DNA from: Candidatus Gastranaerophilales bacterium | Lineage (GTDB): Bacteria > Cyanobacteriota > Vampirovibrionia > Gastranaerophilales > Gastranaerophilaceae | Length of the DNA stretch: 33,320 nt | Reading direction: 5' to 3' | NCBI GenBank assembly: GCA_944326615.1 | Contig: CALVEO010000018.1 | Location: 1-33,320, forward strand | In this document: positions 8,921 to 16,691 of the stretch, piece by piece | Layout: the number at the start of each line of letters is the position of its first letter | How positions within the stretch are numbered: position 1 is the stretch's first letter | Made by a program: the position numbers and the translations under genes | Notes under the pieces: model-generated | What the model saw: only the letters and a program-made list of their open reading frames with translations | The model's database searches: none | Told to the model about the DNA's origin: nothing

Positions 8921-10399
8921 ATGTATAACAAAAAAATGCAGTATGTAATTAAAACCTGCCCCAGCGACAACACTCAGGAGCTTCAAAACCTCTTAAACGA
9001 AATGTCTATGAATAACTGGGAATTATACAGCATGCAGGAGGTTGAAAATGAGGATGGACAAATTCTGTGCCACTGCATTTTTATGCGCGAATCAGAAAAT
9101 TCTGCAAACGAAATTAATGCCGACACTATAAATATCTCCACATTTAAAAGCCAGATGGAAAAAATGCTATCGCCAGAGCTTTCTCCTTATGAATTATGCC
9201 TTGATATTCAAAGTAAAATAAGAGATCAAAAAGCTAAAATTGCCAAAATAAAAAAAGAACTGGAAGGCGAAGCTCCTGCATCTGTCAGCAGAAAAAAACT
9301 CAATGATAAAATATCTGCCGGTTTAAAAGAACTTGATGAATTAAAACTTAAACTTGCAAAAGCTACATCTCCCGATGCAATGTATTCAAAATTAAAAGAA
9401 GAAAAATTATCAATTCACTTAAGTGAAGAAATTTTGGGTTACATAGATCCTGACAGCGAAATCCCCGAAGAAGAACTTGTCGCAGAAACAGTAAAATCAC
9501 GTCTTAAATTAACAGAAGAAACCGGTTATGTTATTCCTAAAATTGTTTTTCAGGATGATGAAAGCTTAAATCCGTATGAATTTTCAATAAGAATTCGCGG
9601 GATTGATGTTTTCAAGGCATGTGTATATCCGCAGTTTTTAATGTATTTTTCAGATGAACTGCACCTTGAAAAGAAAATTAAAAATTCCGTAACGGACACT
9701 GATAAAATTACCGGCCGGAAAATTGTATGGATAGAAAAAGAAAAAACAAAAGATTTCTGGCAAAATGGTATATCCGGTGCAGAATATATTGCACACGCTT
9801 TAGAATTCTGCGCTGTCAAATATGTTGATGAGCTTTTGGATTATGAAGAACTTGATAAATACATTAATGTAGTAAACGATACAAATGATTTTCTGGTATC
9901 AAATATAATACCTGATTTTATATCTTTATCTGACCTGCGTTTTATTTTAACAAGCCTTATCCGGGAAAGAATATCAATTAAAGATATTACATATATCTTT
10001 GAGAAAATAAACGATTTTGCACAGGAAAGCACCAAATCAGATTTAATAAAAAAAATCAGACTCTCTTTATCGAGACAGATTTGTAAAGACTACGAAAATA
10101 CAGATGGAGTTATTTCCGCCTTTGAAATTTCTGAAAAAACTCTTGAAAAATTTATGCCGAATTTCGATGAAAGTGACGACTCCATAATTCGTATAGATGC
10201 AGGATTTGCAGAAAAACTAGCTGACAAACTCCTGAAAAAATCAGCTCAGTTGAATATTCAATCTCCGAAACTCTTGGTTCCTCTGGAGTTCAGACATCTA
10301 ATTTTTACACTTTTAAGCAATTATATGAATAATATAACAGTTCTCTCAAGAGAAGAAATAGGATGTAATTCTCAAATTGAAGTTATATCAGAAATTTAA
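8921..10399 (+). CDS. soluble FlhA-cytoplasmic-domain (FHIPEP) protein with DUF4177-like N-terminus
   Basis: Three parts are visible in 492 residues. Residues 5-57 look like a DUF4177 domain (YVIKTCPSDNTQELQNLLNE, then NNWELYSMQEV ... CHCIFMR). Residues about 90-147 are a charged coiled coil. Residues about 160-492 match the cytoplasmic domain of FlhA, the export gate of flagellar and type III secretion systems, to its very end: NPYEFSIRIRGIDVFK (217-232), SLSDLRFILTSLIRERISIK (335-354) followed by DITYIFEKINDFA, LSLSRQIC (381-388), LLKKSAQLNIQSPKLLVP and VLSREEI. The membrane-embedded N-terminal half of FlhA is absent, and there is no membrane segment or signal peptide. AAGGAGAT precedes the ATG. 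In FlhA this domain forms a nonameric ring that docks chaperone-substrate complexes; what a free copy does here is unknown. The tagged glucanotransferase follows after 52 bp. Confidence 0.88.
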   Translation: MYNKKMQYVIKTCPSDNTQELQNLLNEMSMNNWELYSMQEVENEDGQILCHCIFMRESENSANEINADTINISTFKSQMEKMLSPELSPYELCLDIQSKIRDQKAKIAKIKKELEGEAPASVSRKKLNDKISAGLKELDELKLKLAKATSPDAMYSKLKEEKLSIHLSEEILGYIDPDSEIPEEELVAETVKSRLKLTEETGYVIPKIVFQDDESLNPYEFSIRIRGIDVFKACVYPQFLMYFSDELHLEKKIKNSVTDTDKITGRKIVWIEKEKTKDFWQNGISGAEYIAHALEFCAVKYVDELLDYEELDKYINVVNDTNDFLVSNIIPDFISLSDLRFILTSLIRERISIKDITYIFEKINDFAQESTKSDLIKKIRLSLSRQICKDYENTDGVISAFEISEKTLEKFMPNFDESDDSIIRIDAGFAEKLADKLLKKSAQLNIQSPKLLVPLEFRHLIFTLLSNYMNNITVLSREEIGCNSQIEVISEI

Positions 10400-10451
10400 T
10401 AATATGTTACAAATAGTCAAAAAAAGTTTTTGTTGGATTTAATATAATTGT

Positions 10452-12470
10452 ATGCATATATCAGGGATAAAGAATTACCAATTATCATTTCAGAGGCGTC
10501 CGACAAAAGATGAAGAACCGGGCTTAAAAGATACAATAGACAAAACTTATAAAGCTCTCGGCACAAAAGAACGTATTGTAATCACACATGGCTCGTGTTT
10601 TCCTGCATCGCAAATCGAAAGAAACACAAATATAGGCAGTCCGTACGGCCAATCTGCAAAAGACTGGGCAAAATTTTTAATGCTGTACGGTTTTAACGGA
10701 AATCAGCTTGGCCCCGGCGGCCAGCTTGAATTTAAAGACGGAAAAATAAAACCGTCTCCTTATAATGCATCTGCTTTTGCGAAAAATAAACTTTTTATAA
10801 ATCTGCATGATTTAACTACAGATAAATACGGCAGAATATTGTCAGAAGAAACATTCAACAGCGTAACCAAACCGCCTGAAATTACTGCTAAAGATTACGA
10901 ATTTACAGACTTTAACGAGGCCGTAAAAACATACGATAAAGCTCTTTCAGAAAGCTGGAAGAATTTCAAAGCAAATGTAGCAAAAGGACAGCCCCAAGCT
11001 CTTGCTTTGAATAAAGAATTTAAATTATTTTTGCAAAAACATAATGAACGGCTTACAGAAGAAGGTGTATTCAAAGTTTTAGCGAAACATTACAACACCG
11101 ATGAAACAGCCGACTGGCACAACGATATTGATGAAAATTTGATGGTTGATGTTAAAAACGGTGATATAAAAGCAATCAAATATTATAATGAGCTTGTCAA
11201 AAATAACAAAAATGAGATTGATAAGCATAAGTTTGAACAGTTTATAGCGACAAAACAAATAAAAGAAAATAAAGAATGGCGCGATAAATACGGGTTTAAA
11301 TATTATAATGATCTGCTTGTAGGCTGTTCAAAAATGGATAAATGGCGCTTTAAAGACGCATTTTTAAAAGACTGGGAAATGGGAGCCAGAGAAGCCGGCG
11401 GAGTTTCCCAAAGATGGTATATTCCTGTAATAGATCCTAAAAAAATATTCAAAAACGACAAATATGAACTTAATATCGGCGGAGAGTTTCTCAAAGAAAA
11501 AATAGACTTTGCACTTGAATTTAATGAGAACATAAGAATTGATCATGCAATGGGGCTCATTGAACCGTATTTATTATCAAAACATGCAGATAAAAAAGAA
11601 TTTGTAAACGGACCTCAAAAAAATGAAAATGTTGAAAAATATATTTCCCAGCTTAGAGATTTTAAAGGCGAAGAATATGACAAATACTGGGATTACCCCA
11701 AACTCGTAGAAAAACTTGTATTGCCGGAACTGAAAAAATACGATATAACTCCTGACATGCCTGTCTGGGAAGATTTATGCAGTTACCCTTCAAGATTTGT
11801 AGATATTTATGAAAATAAACTTCATCTTCCTAAAATAATTAATCTTGATTGGATTAAAGCACAAAAGGCCCTTGAAAATCCTAGAAAAGGCGACTGGTAT
11901 CTTATGGGGTCGCATGACAATATTCCTGCTATGACATATTTAGAGCGTATCGGGGATATGAAAGACGGCAGCAAGGGCGAATATACACGCGAACATGAAG
12001 CTTGGGAAACACCATACCTTGCAGGATATTTGAATATAGATGACGGAAGAGAAAATATTGAAATAATAAGAAAAGACTTGCAGGAACTCTATGAAACTAA
12101 TGACAGAGAACGTGTCAGAGCTAAATTTGCAGAATTAATGACAACGCCGAAATTCCAGATTTCATTTGCAGACCTTCTTGGTATAACTGATGTAACATAT
12201 AACATTGGCGGGACTACAAGGGAAGAAAACTGGAAAGAGCGAATTTCACCTGATTATCTCGACAAATATTACAAAAATCTTGCAAGCGAAAATCCGACAG
12301 CCCTGAATATTCCTGAATTGTTAAAAAAAGCACTTCAGGCAAAAATTGACATGCAGGTCATGAACAGCAGTGATAGGGATAAGACAAGAGCAGAGCTTAG
12401 TGAAAAATACAAACCTCTTCTGGATGATTTGCAAAAATACGCTGATATCTTAAAAGAACCTGAAGAATAA
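10452..12470 (+). CDS. malQ: 4-alpha-glucanotransferase (GH77, MalQ-type) with N-terminal tag
   Basis: Transfers alpha-1,4-glucan segments in glycogen or maltodextrin metabolism. All three GH77 catalytic residues are in place: nucleophile Asp364 (RIDHAMGL), acid/base Glu440 (WEDLCSYP) and Asp489 (GSHDNIP). Other family stretches include GSPYGQSAKDWAKFLMLYGF and GGVSQRWYIPVIDP. At 672 residues it is longer than many MalQ proteins. The first 16 residues, MHISGIKNYQLSFQRR, are not part of the enzyme fold and resemble the N-termini of several unrelated proteins in this window. There is no Shine-Dalgarno; TATAAT at 10443-10448 lies only 3 nt before the ATG. It may be expressed with the FlhA-like gene upstream. 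Confidence 0.88.
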   Translation: MHISGIKNYQLSFQRRPTKDEEPGLKDTIDKTYKALGTKERIVITHGSCFPASQIERNTNIGSPYGQSAKDWAKFLMLYGFNGNQLGPGGQLEFKDGKIKPSPYNASAFAKNKLFINLHDLTTDKYGRILSEETFNSVTKPPEITAKDYEFTDFNEAVKTYDKALSESWKNFKANVAKGQPQALALNKEFKLFLQKHNERLTEEGVFKVLAKHYNTDETADWHNDIDENLMVDVKNGDIKAIKYYNELVKNNKNEIDKHKFEQFIATKQIKENKEWRDKYGFKYYNDLLVGCSKMDKWRFKDAFLKDWEMGAREAGGVSQRWYIPVIDPKKIFKNDKYELNIGGEFLKEKIDFALEFNENIRIDHAMGLIEPYLLSKHADKKEFVNGPQKNENVEKYISQLRDFKGEEYDKYWDYPKLVEKLVLPELKKYDITPDMPVWEDLCSYPSRFVDIYENKLHLPKIINLDWIKAQKALENPRKGDWYLMGSHDNIPAMTYLERIGDMKDGSKGEYTREHEAWETPYLAGYLNIDDGRENIEIIRKDLQELYETNDRERVRAKFAELMTTPKFQISFADLLGITDVTYNIGGTTREENWKERISPDYLDKYYKNLASENPTALNIPELLKKALQAKIDMQVMNSSDRDKTRAELSEKYKPLLDDLQKYADILKEPEE

Positions 12471-12593
12471 TAAATGAGCTATATGCAACTTTTCCATTCA
12501 TCTAAAATAATTTTTGGCAGACTTTTTATACTTTTTTCAAAACATTACCTTTAATAGATGCTGAAACGAATTTAGCAGACAGTATCCCGTATT

Positions 12594-12602
12594 CCCCCCC
12601 CC
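12594..12602. repeat. homopolymer of nine C (nine G on minus)
   Basis: A run of nine C in a very AT-rich context, 7 nt beyond the stop codon of the minus-strand gene at 12610-13392. Such tracts slip during replication, but here a length change would not alter a reading frame I can identify. Confidence 0.9.
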
Positions 12603-12609
12603 TGAAATC

Positions 12610-13392
12610 TTATTCTTCTCTGTGTGTACCGGTTTTTACTCCTGGAACACATAAAAATAATGGGACAGTTCTTTGTACAAACGAAACAAACGGAGATTTT
12701 TCTGCCATAAGTGATAAAGCAACCCCGAGATCATCAACGTGAGGGGCAAAATCTGATCCTTTTATTTCTCTTTTCACTTTTTTATGAAATATTTTTTCAT
12801 TCAAAACATTTGAAACTCTGTTTCCCGTAAAAATACCAATACCCAAAGATGCAAGTGTTGCAATAGAGAACGGAATTGCTTTCAAGGATTTATTAAATAC
12901 TGCAGCAGCTTTTCCGCTGTTTTTTATTTGCGGAACAAGGCTCAATATCTTATCTTTATTCTTTTTATATAATAAAGAAACAGTTCCTACACAGGCAATC
13001 GGGACAAGTACATTTCCAAGAAGCTGATTTACTGATTCTCTCAATTTAGATTTAAAATGTTTTTTATCATCAAATATTGCACCGCCTGCTAATCCGCCTG
13101 CGACAGAAGCTGCAGCAATTTCTATAATATCAAGCGGATCATCAAGATCAAGAATTTTCTTTTCAGGATGTTTTTTGCTGTAAAGCGAGAATATAGCCCA
13201 ATCTTTTACGGGTGTATTTTTAATTACCTTAGGGGATAGAGAAAACCCCTGTCTTTTTGCGACATGTGCAAGAGCAGATGCAACACCCAATGCAGACATT
13301 GCCGTAACTCCTGCTTTTATTTTTAAATCCTTTTTTTTATCAATATTTGTTTTAGTCTGGTTTAAATTATTATTAATCGGATTAACTTGCAT
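12610..13392 (-). CDS. lineage-type multi-pass membrane protein, unknown function
   Basis: A 260-residue protein I do not recognise. It opens with MQVNPINNNLNQTKTN, similar to other tag-like N-termini here, then a lysine-rich stretch, then hydrophobic segments near residues 25-45 (AGVTAMSALGVASALAHVA), 88-108, 125-143 and 172-190, and ends in a charged tail. Glycine- and alanine-rich segments such as ASVAGGLAGGAIF suggest membrane-inserted helices. The ATG at 13392 is preceded by AGAAGG at suitable distance and is preferred to a start 12 codons upstream. It is divergent from the larger membrane protein at 13582, sharing a 189-bp regulatory region. Confidence 0.75.
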   Translation of the reverse strand: MQVNPINNNLNQTKTNIDKKKDLKIKAGVTAMSALGVASALAHVAKRQGFSLSPKVIKNTPVKDWAIFSLYSKKHPEKKILDLDDPLDIIEIAAASVAGGLAGGAIFDDKKHFKSKLRESVNQLLGNVLVPIACVGTVSLLYKKNKDKILSLVPQIKNSGKAAAVFNKSLKAIPFSIATLASLGIGIFTGNRVSNVLNEKIFHKKVKREIKGSDFAPHVDDLGVALSLMAEKSPFVSFVQRTVPLFLCVPGVKTGTHREE

Positions 13393-13476
13393 TTTGCACA
13401 CCTTCTGCTTCCATTGTATCAAAAACACTGAAGAAAAAACATTGTTAATTTTTTACATAAATTTAACAAAACTTAA

Positions 13477-13497
13477 TTAGTGCTAAAAATACACTAA
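13477..13497. repeat. short inverted repeat in the shared divergent promoter region
   Basis: TTAGTG (13477-13482) and CACTAA (13492-13497) form a 6-bp dyad with a 9-nt centre, midway between the divergent genes at 13392 and 13582. It could be an operator serving both, but it is short and the region is AT-rich. Confidence 0.3.
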
Positions 13498-13581
13498 TAG
13501 TGTAACAAAATTTTAACAACTAAATACAATAGCGCAAAAATAAATCTTGAGGTATATTAAAATATTCGGGAAAATTTTCTT

Positions 13582-15153
13582 ATGACTAATATAAAAGTTA
13601 CTCCAAACCAGACATTAAAAGATTTCAGCTACGGAAGAAAGTTTGTAAAAGGACTCGCCAGCCGTTCCATTGCTCCCGTAATTTTGCTTGAAGCCTGCGT
13701 CGAAATCGGAAGAACTTATCAGGCATACCAAAGAGGGGGTTACACAGAAGCCAGAGAACGTTTAACAGAAGAAATGCTCGGTGCGGCATTCTGGTTCAGC
13801 GGAGTACCTTTATTCAACAGCCTTATTGACAAATTTGTAGGGAAAAAGATTTACAAACTTCCTGAAACAAACTTTGATACAGGCAAAGATAATGTCAGAA
13901 ATCCGTTTGCAAATTATATGAAAAAATTTGCAAATGAGATGAAAATTGATCCTAAAAAAGCTGAAAAAGTAATAGCAAACTACAAATTCGGCAAAGTTAT
14001 GACAAGTATAATTCTTGCGAACTGTCTTGTCGGATTTGTTCTGCCCAAAACAAATCAGGCAATAACAAAATATCTGCTGAAAAAAGAAAAAAATAAACAG
14101 GAACAGCCAAAAACAAATAATGAACCGAAGCAGCAATATTCAATGGATAAATTTTTGAATAACGACAAAAATGTTTCATTCGGTGCAATTTCTCCACAGA
14201 CATTAATGTCTCTTGCATACAGCTTTGAAAATAACCCAAAATACGGGCTTTTATCAACTGATATGGGAGTCTGGATAGGCAGAGGCGTATGTGCAAGAAA
14301 CAGCCACGAAAGAACGGAAGTCTTATTCAGAGATACTACTTCCAGCTACTTCTATATGTTTAACATGCCTGTAATTGCATATCTTTTGAACAAAATTCAA
14401 GACGGAAAAGGTACAAGACTTGACCCTGTGGCCGCAAAACAAACTACAGATTTGATGCAGTCAGTGCTTGATGCAAACGGCGGAAAAATGAGCGTAGATA
14501 AATTCAGGACAGAAATTCTTGGCAATCCGGACAACACCGGCTACATAACAAAAGATATTGCAAAAGCCATTAGAGAAGGCAAAGGCACAATAGAAATAAA
14601 CAAATTTGCCAAACTATTACAGGACGTAAAAACAAAATATCCTGATGTTGACATTACTAAAATTGAAGCTAATGCAAGAAAAATGGCAAAATTACAGCCT
14701 TCTTTAGCAGGAAAAGAAATTATTACAGAAAGACAAATTCTGAACGTGTTTAAAGATGGTGCTGTTAACATCCCCGAATTTTTGAAAAATGTATTTACAT
14801 GTTCAACCTCAGACCAGAACCTGTTTACCGGTAAAATATCAGAGCCTGTATTTGACAAACCATTGAGCTTTATTTCAAATGAAACATTTATCAAAAAACA
14901 AAACGAAATAGAAGATTATGTTAAATCTGTAATTAAAAAGGCAAAAAATGGTAAAATTACAAAAGAACTTCTCGACAAAGCCTGCAAGACAAATTATGCT
15001 AAAAACGCGTTCAACTGGGGCTTAGGATTTGTAATTTCAGCAGCGTTCTTATCAACCTTTATCCCGAAAATCCAATACTGGATTACAAGAAAAACTACGG
15101 GCTCAAACGCCTTCCCAGGCACCGCTGATTACTCTGATGAGAAAAAAGCTTAA
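13582..15153 (+). CDS. large lineage-type membrane protein, unknown function
   Basis: A 523-residue protein with no domain that I recognise. Hydrophobic stretches occur near 30-45 (SIAPVILLEACVEIG), 68-88 (GAAFWFSGVPLFNSLI), 131-150 (KVMTSIILANCLVGFVLP) and near the C-terminus (WGLGFVISAAFLSTFIPKI). Between them lies a large polar region of about 300 residues that is probably soluble. An internal NVSFGAISPQ at about residue 197 resembles the F-G/Q tags on other proteins here. The pattern of a polar body between membrane segments and its position opposite another orphan membrane protein suggest a lineage-specific envelope pair. A GGGAAA element lies about 8 nt before the ATG. Function cannot be assigned. 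Confidence 0.8.
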   Translation: MTNIKVTPNQTLKDFSYGRKFVKGLASRSIAPVILLEACVEIGRTYQAYQRGGYTEARERLTEEMLGAAFWFSGVPLFNSLIDKFVGKKIYKLPETNFDTGKDNVRNPFANYMKKFANEMKIDPKKAEKVIANYKFGKVMTSIILANCLVGFVLPKTNQAITKYLLKKEKNKQEQPKTNNEPKQQYSMDKFLNNDKNVSFGAISPQTLMSLAYSFENNPKYGLLSTDMGVWIGRGVCARNSHERTEVLFRDTTSSYFYMFNMPVIAYLLNKIQDGKGTRLDPVAAKQTTDLMQSVLDANGGKMSVDKFRTEILGNPDNTGYITKDIAKAIREGKGTIEINKFAKLLQDVKTKYPDVDITKIEANARKMAKLQPSLAGKEIITERQILNVFKDGAVNIPEFLKNVFTCSTSDQNLFTGKISEPVFDKPLSFISNETFIKKQNEIEDYVKSVIKKAKNGKITKELLDKACKTNYAKNAFNWGLGFVISAAFLSTFIPKIQYWITRKTTGSNAFPGTADYSDEKKA

Positions 15154-15173
15154 GTTTCAGGAAAAATATTAGT

Positions 15174-15406
15174 GTCATACTGAACGTCAGATTGATCTTT
15201 GTGTTTCAGGATCTTTTTATTTATTCCTTCTCCCGCAAAGGGGAGAATGTGGCATATCATGCCGGATGAGGGAAGCGTGCCGCTCCCACCAGAACTTGCT
15301 CCCTCCCCGAATGGCGAGGGGATTAAAAATTAAGGGCTGTCATCGCGCACATGATGCGCGATCTTTTTGCAACAAATTCCAGATTGCGCAATAAATGCGC
15401 AATGAC
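15174..15406. repeat. mosaic of intergenic palindromes (REP/BIME-like)
   Basis: A GC-rich island inside AT-rich DNA made of hairpins. Unit A, 15174-15214, starts GTCAT, has CTGAA...TTCAG arms and ends GATCTTTTT. Unit B, 15339-15364, is GTCAT-CGCGCA-CATGA-TGCGCG-ATCT. Unit C, 15381-15406, is an inverted relative of B with arms ATTGCGCA/TGCGCAAT. B and C match at 20 of 26 positions, and two of the six differences (C-G changed to T-A) keep the stem paired. Between A and B are further hairpins: TTCTCCC/GGGAGAA at about 15225-15244, GGCAT/ATGCC at 15251-15263, and CCCTC/GAGGG at 15301-15320. No reading frame of note crosses it. Confidence 0.7.
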
Positions 15407-15551
15407 ATTACTGTATATGACTTGATTTCCTGGCTTCTCACCACCTGTCAGCTGAGCCCCGATGAATACTTCGTAATAAATCTCTTATAAAAACACTATT
15501 TTCATATATAACTTATCTTCTTATTATAATATATTTTTTAATATTTTTCAA

Positions 15552-15578
15552 GCAAAATTACTTGTAAAATAATTTTGC
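15552..15578. repeat. 9-bp inverted repeat upstream of the radical SAM gene
   Basis: GCAAAATTA (15552-15560) and TAATTTTGC (15570-15578) flank a 9-nt centre that contains the -35 box at 15562-15567. A regulator bound here would cover the promoter. Confidence 0.4.
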
Positions 15579-15590
15579 CCATGCCATAAT
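15562..15590 (+). promoter_or_regulatory. candidate promoter of the radical SAM gene
   Basis: TTGTAA (15562-15567), 17 nt, CATAAT (15585-15590). A start near 15597 leaves a short leader with GAAAGG just before the ATG at 15612. Confidence 0.5.
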
Positions 15591-15611
15591 TTAGATATTG
15601 AAAGGCTAGTC

Positions 15612-16253
15612 ATGGCAAACACTTTAGTATATTTACTCGACGGAAAAATTTATATTAATCTTACTAACAGATGTACAAATGACTGTATATTCTGCCTTAG
15701 AAAAGACAAAAGTGATGTCAAAGGCCAAGAGCTTTGGCTTGATAATGAAAATTTTACAGCAAAAGATGTTATTGAACAGTTTGAAACACTTATAAAACGG
15801 CACTTCACTCTTCACTCTTCACTCTTCACAGAAGTAATTTTCTGCGGATATGGCGAACCGATGATGAAATTAGATGTTTTGAAAGAAGTCGCAAAATATA
15901 TTAAAGAAAAATATCCCGATACAAAAATTCGGGTTAATACAAACGGACATGCTAATTTTGTTTATAAAAGGAATGTTGTTCCCGAATTAAAAGGCCTTGT
16001 TGATGAATTTTCAGTAAGCTTAAACGGCTCAACAAAAGAAGAATATGACGAGCTTTCACAACCAAAGTTTGACGAAGCCTATGATGAAATGAAAAAATTT
16101 ATTAAAGCTTGCACTGAAGAAGGAATATCTGTTGTTGCAAGTGTGGTAGAAGGTTACAAAGGCAGACACCTTGACCTTGAAAAATGCGAACAAATTGCAA
16201 ATGATTTAGGCGCAAACTTCAGAGTAAGAGAATGGATTGTCAACGGATATTAG
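15612..16253 (+). CDS. radical SAM protein, TatD-associated type
   Basis: A 4Fe-4S radical SAM enzyme of 213 residues. The cluster-binding cysteines are Cys21, Cys25 and Cys28 (RCTNDCIFC), followed by the conserved FCGYGEPMM and the RVNTNGHAN strand. The short size and these motifs resemble the family usually found beside TatD-type nucleases; no tatD gene is in this window. Substrate is unknown. Codons 64-73 (HFTLHSSLF) are written by a 7-bp tandem repeat, TTCACTC, at 15804-15829, so loss or gain of one unit would shift the frame just before the FCGYGEP motif. GAAAGG serves as ribosome-binding site. The tagged small protein follows after 11 bp. Confidence 0.85.
   Translation: MANTLVYLLDGKIYINLTNRCTNDCIFCLRKDKSDVKGQELWLDNENFTAKDVIEQFETLIKRHFTLHSSLFTEVIFCGYGEPMMKLDVLKEVAKYIKEKYPDTKIRVNTNGHANFVYKRNVVPELKGLVDEFSVSLNGSTKEEYDELSQPKFDEAYDEMKKFIKACTEEGISVVASVVEGYKGRHLDLEKCEQIANDLGANFRVREWIVNGY
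15804..15829. repeat. 7-bp tandem repeat, 3.7 copies, inside a coding region
   Basis: TTCACTC occurs at 15804-15810, 15811-15817 and 15818-15824, followed by a partial TTCAC at 15825-15829. The unit length is not a multiple of three, so copy-number change would switch the radical SAM frame on or off. Confidence 0.95.
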
Positions 16254-16264
16254 AAAGGGATATT

Positions 16265-16645
16265 ATGCAGGTTCAAAACATTCAGTCAACAAATTTTCAA
16301 GGCAAAGCTGTTTTTATTAACCACTATCGGAATTCTTACGGCAGCAAAAAATTAGAACAGGCTGTCAAACAGTTAAATACAATGAATATTATAAAAAATA
16401 ATAAATTTGATATTTTTGTTGAAGATGTCTGGCAGACTAATGCAAGAATAACAGCAGCCAAAAATGCTAAAGAAACAGAAAGATATAAAGCTCAAAAAGT
16501 AACATCAATGACAACAACTGCACATCCCGAAGCTGTTATAGGCACTGCAAAACTTGTAAGTTACAGCCATAGAAACAAATTAGCCTCAATAAAAGAAGAA
16601 AAGTCAAAAACTTTTTGGGATAAAATAAAAAATTTATTTACATAA
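16265..16645 (+). CDS. small tagged protein, unknown function
   Basis: A 126-residue basic protein without a recognised domain. It starts MQVQNIQSTNFQGKAVF, the tag-like N-terminus seen on other proteins here, and ends KTFWDKIKNLFT, an amphipathic tail. No signal peptide or membrane segment is apparent. The ATG at 16265 is chosen because AGAAAGGGA lies 4 nt upstream. It sits 11 bp behind the radical SAM gene and is probably co-transcribed. No cysteine-rich or peptide-precursor pattern is present, so there is no direct sign that it is a radical SAM substrate. Confidence 0.72.
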   Translation: MQVQNIQSTNFQGKAVFINHYRNSYGSKKLEQAVKQLNTMNIIKNNKFDIFVEDVWQTNARITAAKNAKETERYKAQKVTSMTTTAHPEAVIGTAKLVSYSHRNKLASIKEEKSKTFWDKIKNLFT

Positions 16646-16691
16646 TAATATAAAACTAAGAACTTTAAATTACGAAGAAAGGACGTAAAAA

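Noticed and set aside
12594-12602. Nine-C tract as a phase-variation switch
   Set aside because: It lies outside any identified coding frame or promoter, so a length change has no visible effect.
15174-15406. CRISPR array
   Set aside because: Units are unequal hairpins with inverted orientation and irregular spacing; there are no regular repeats and spacers and no cas genes.
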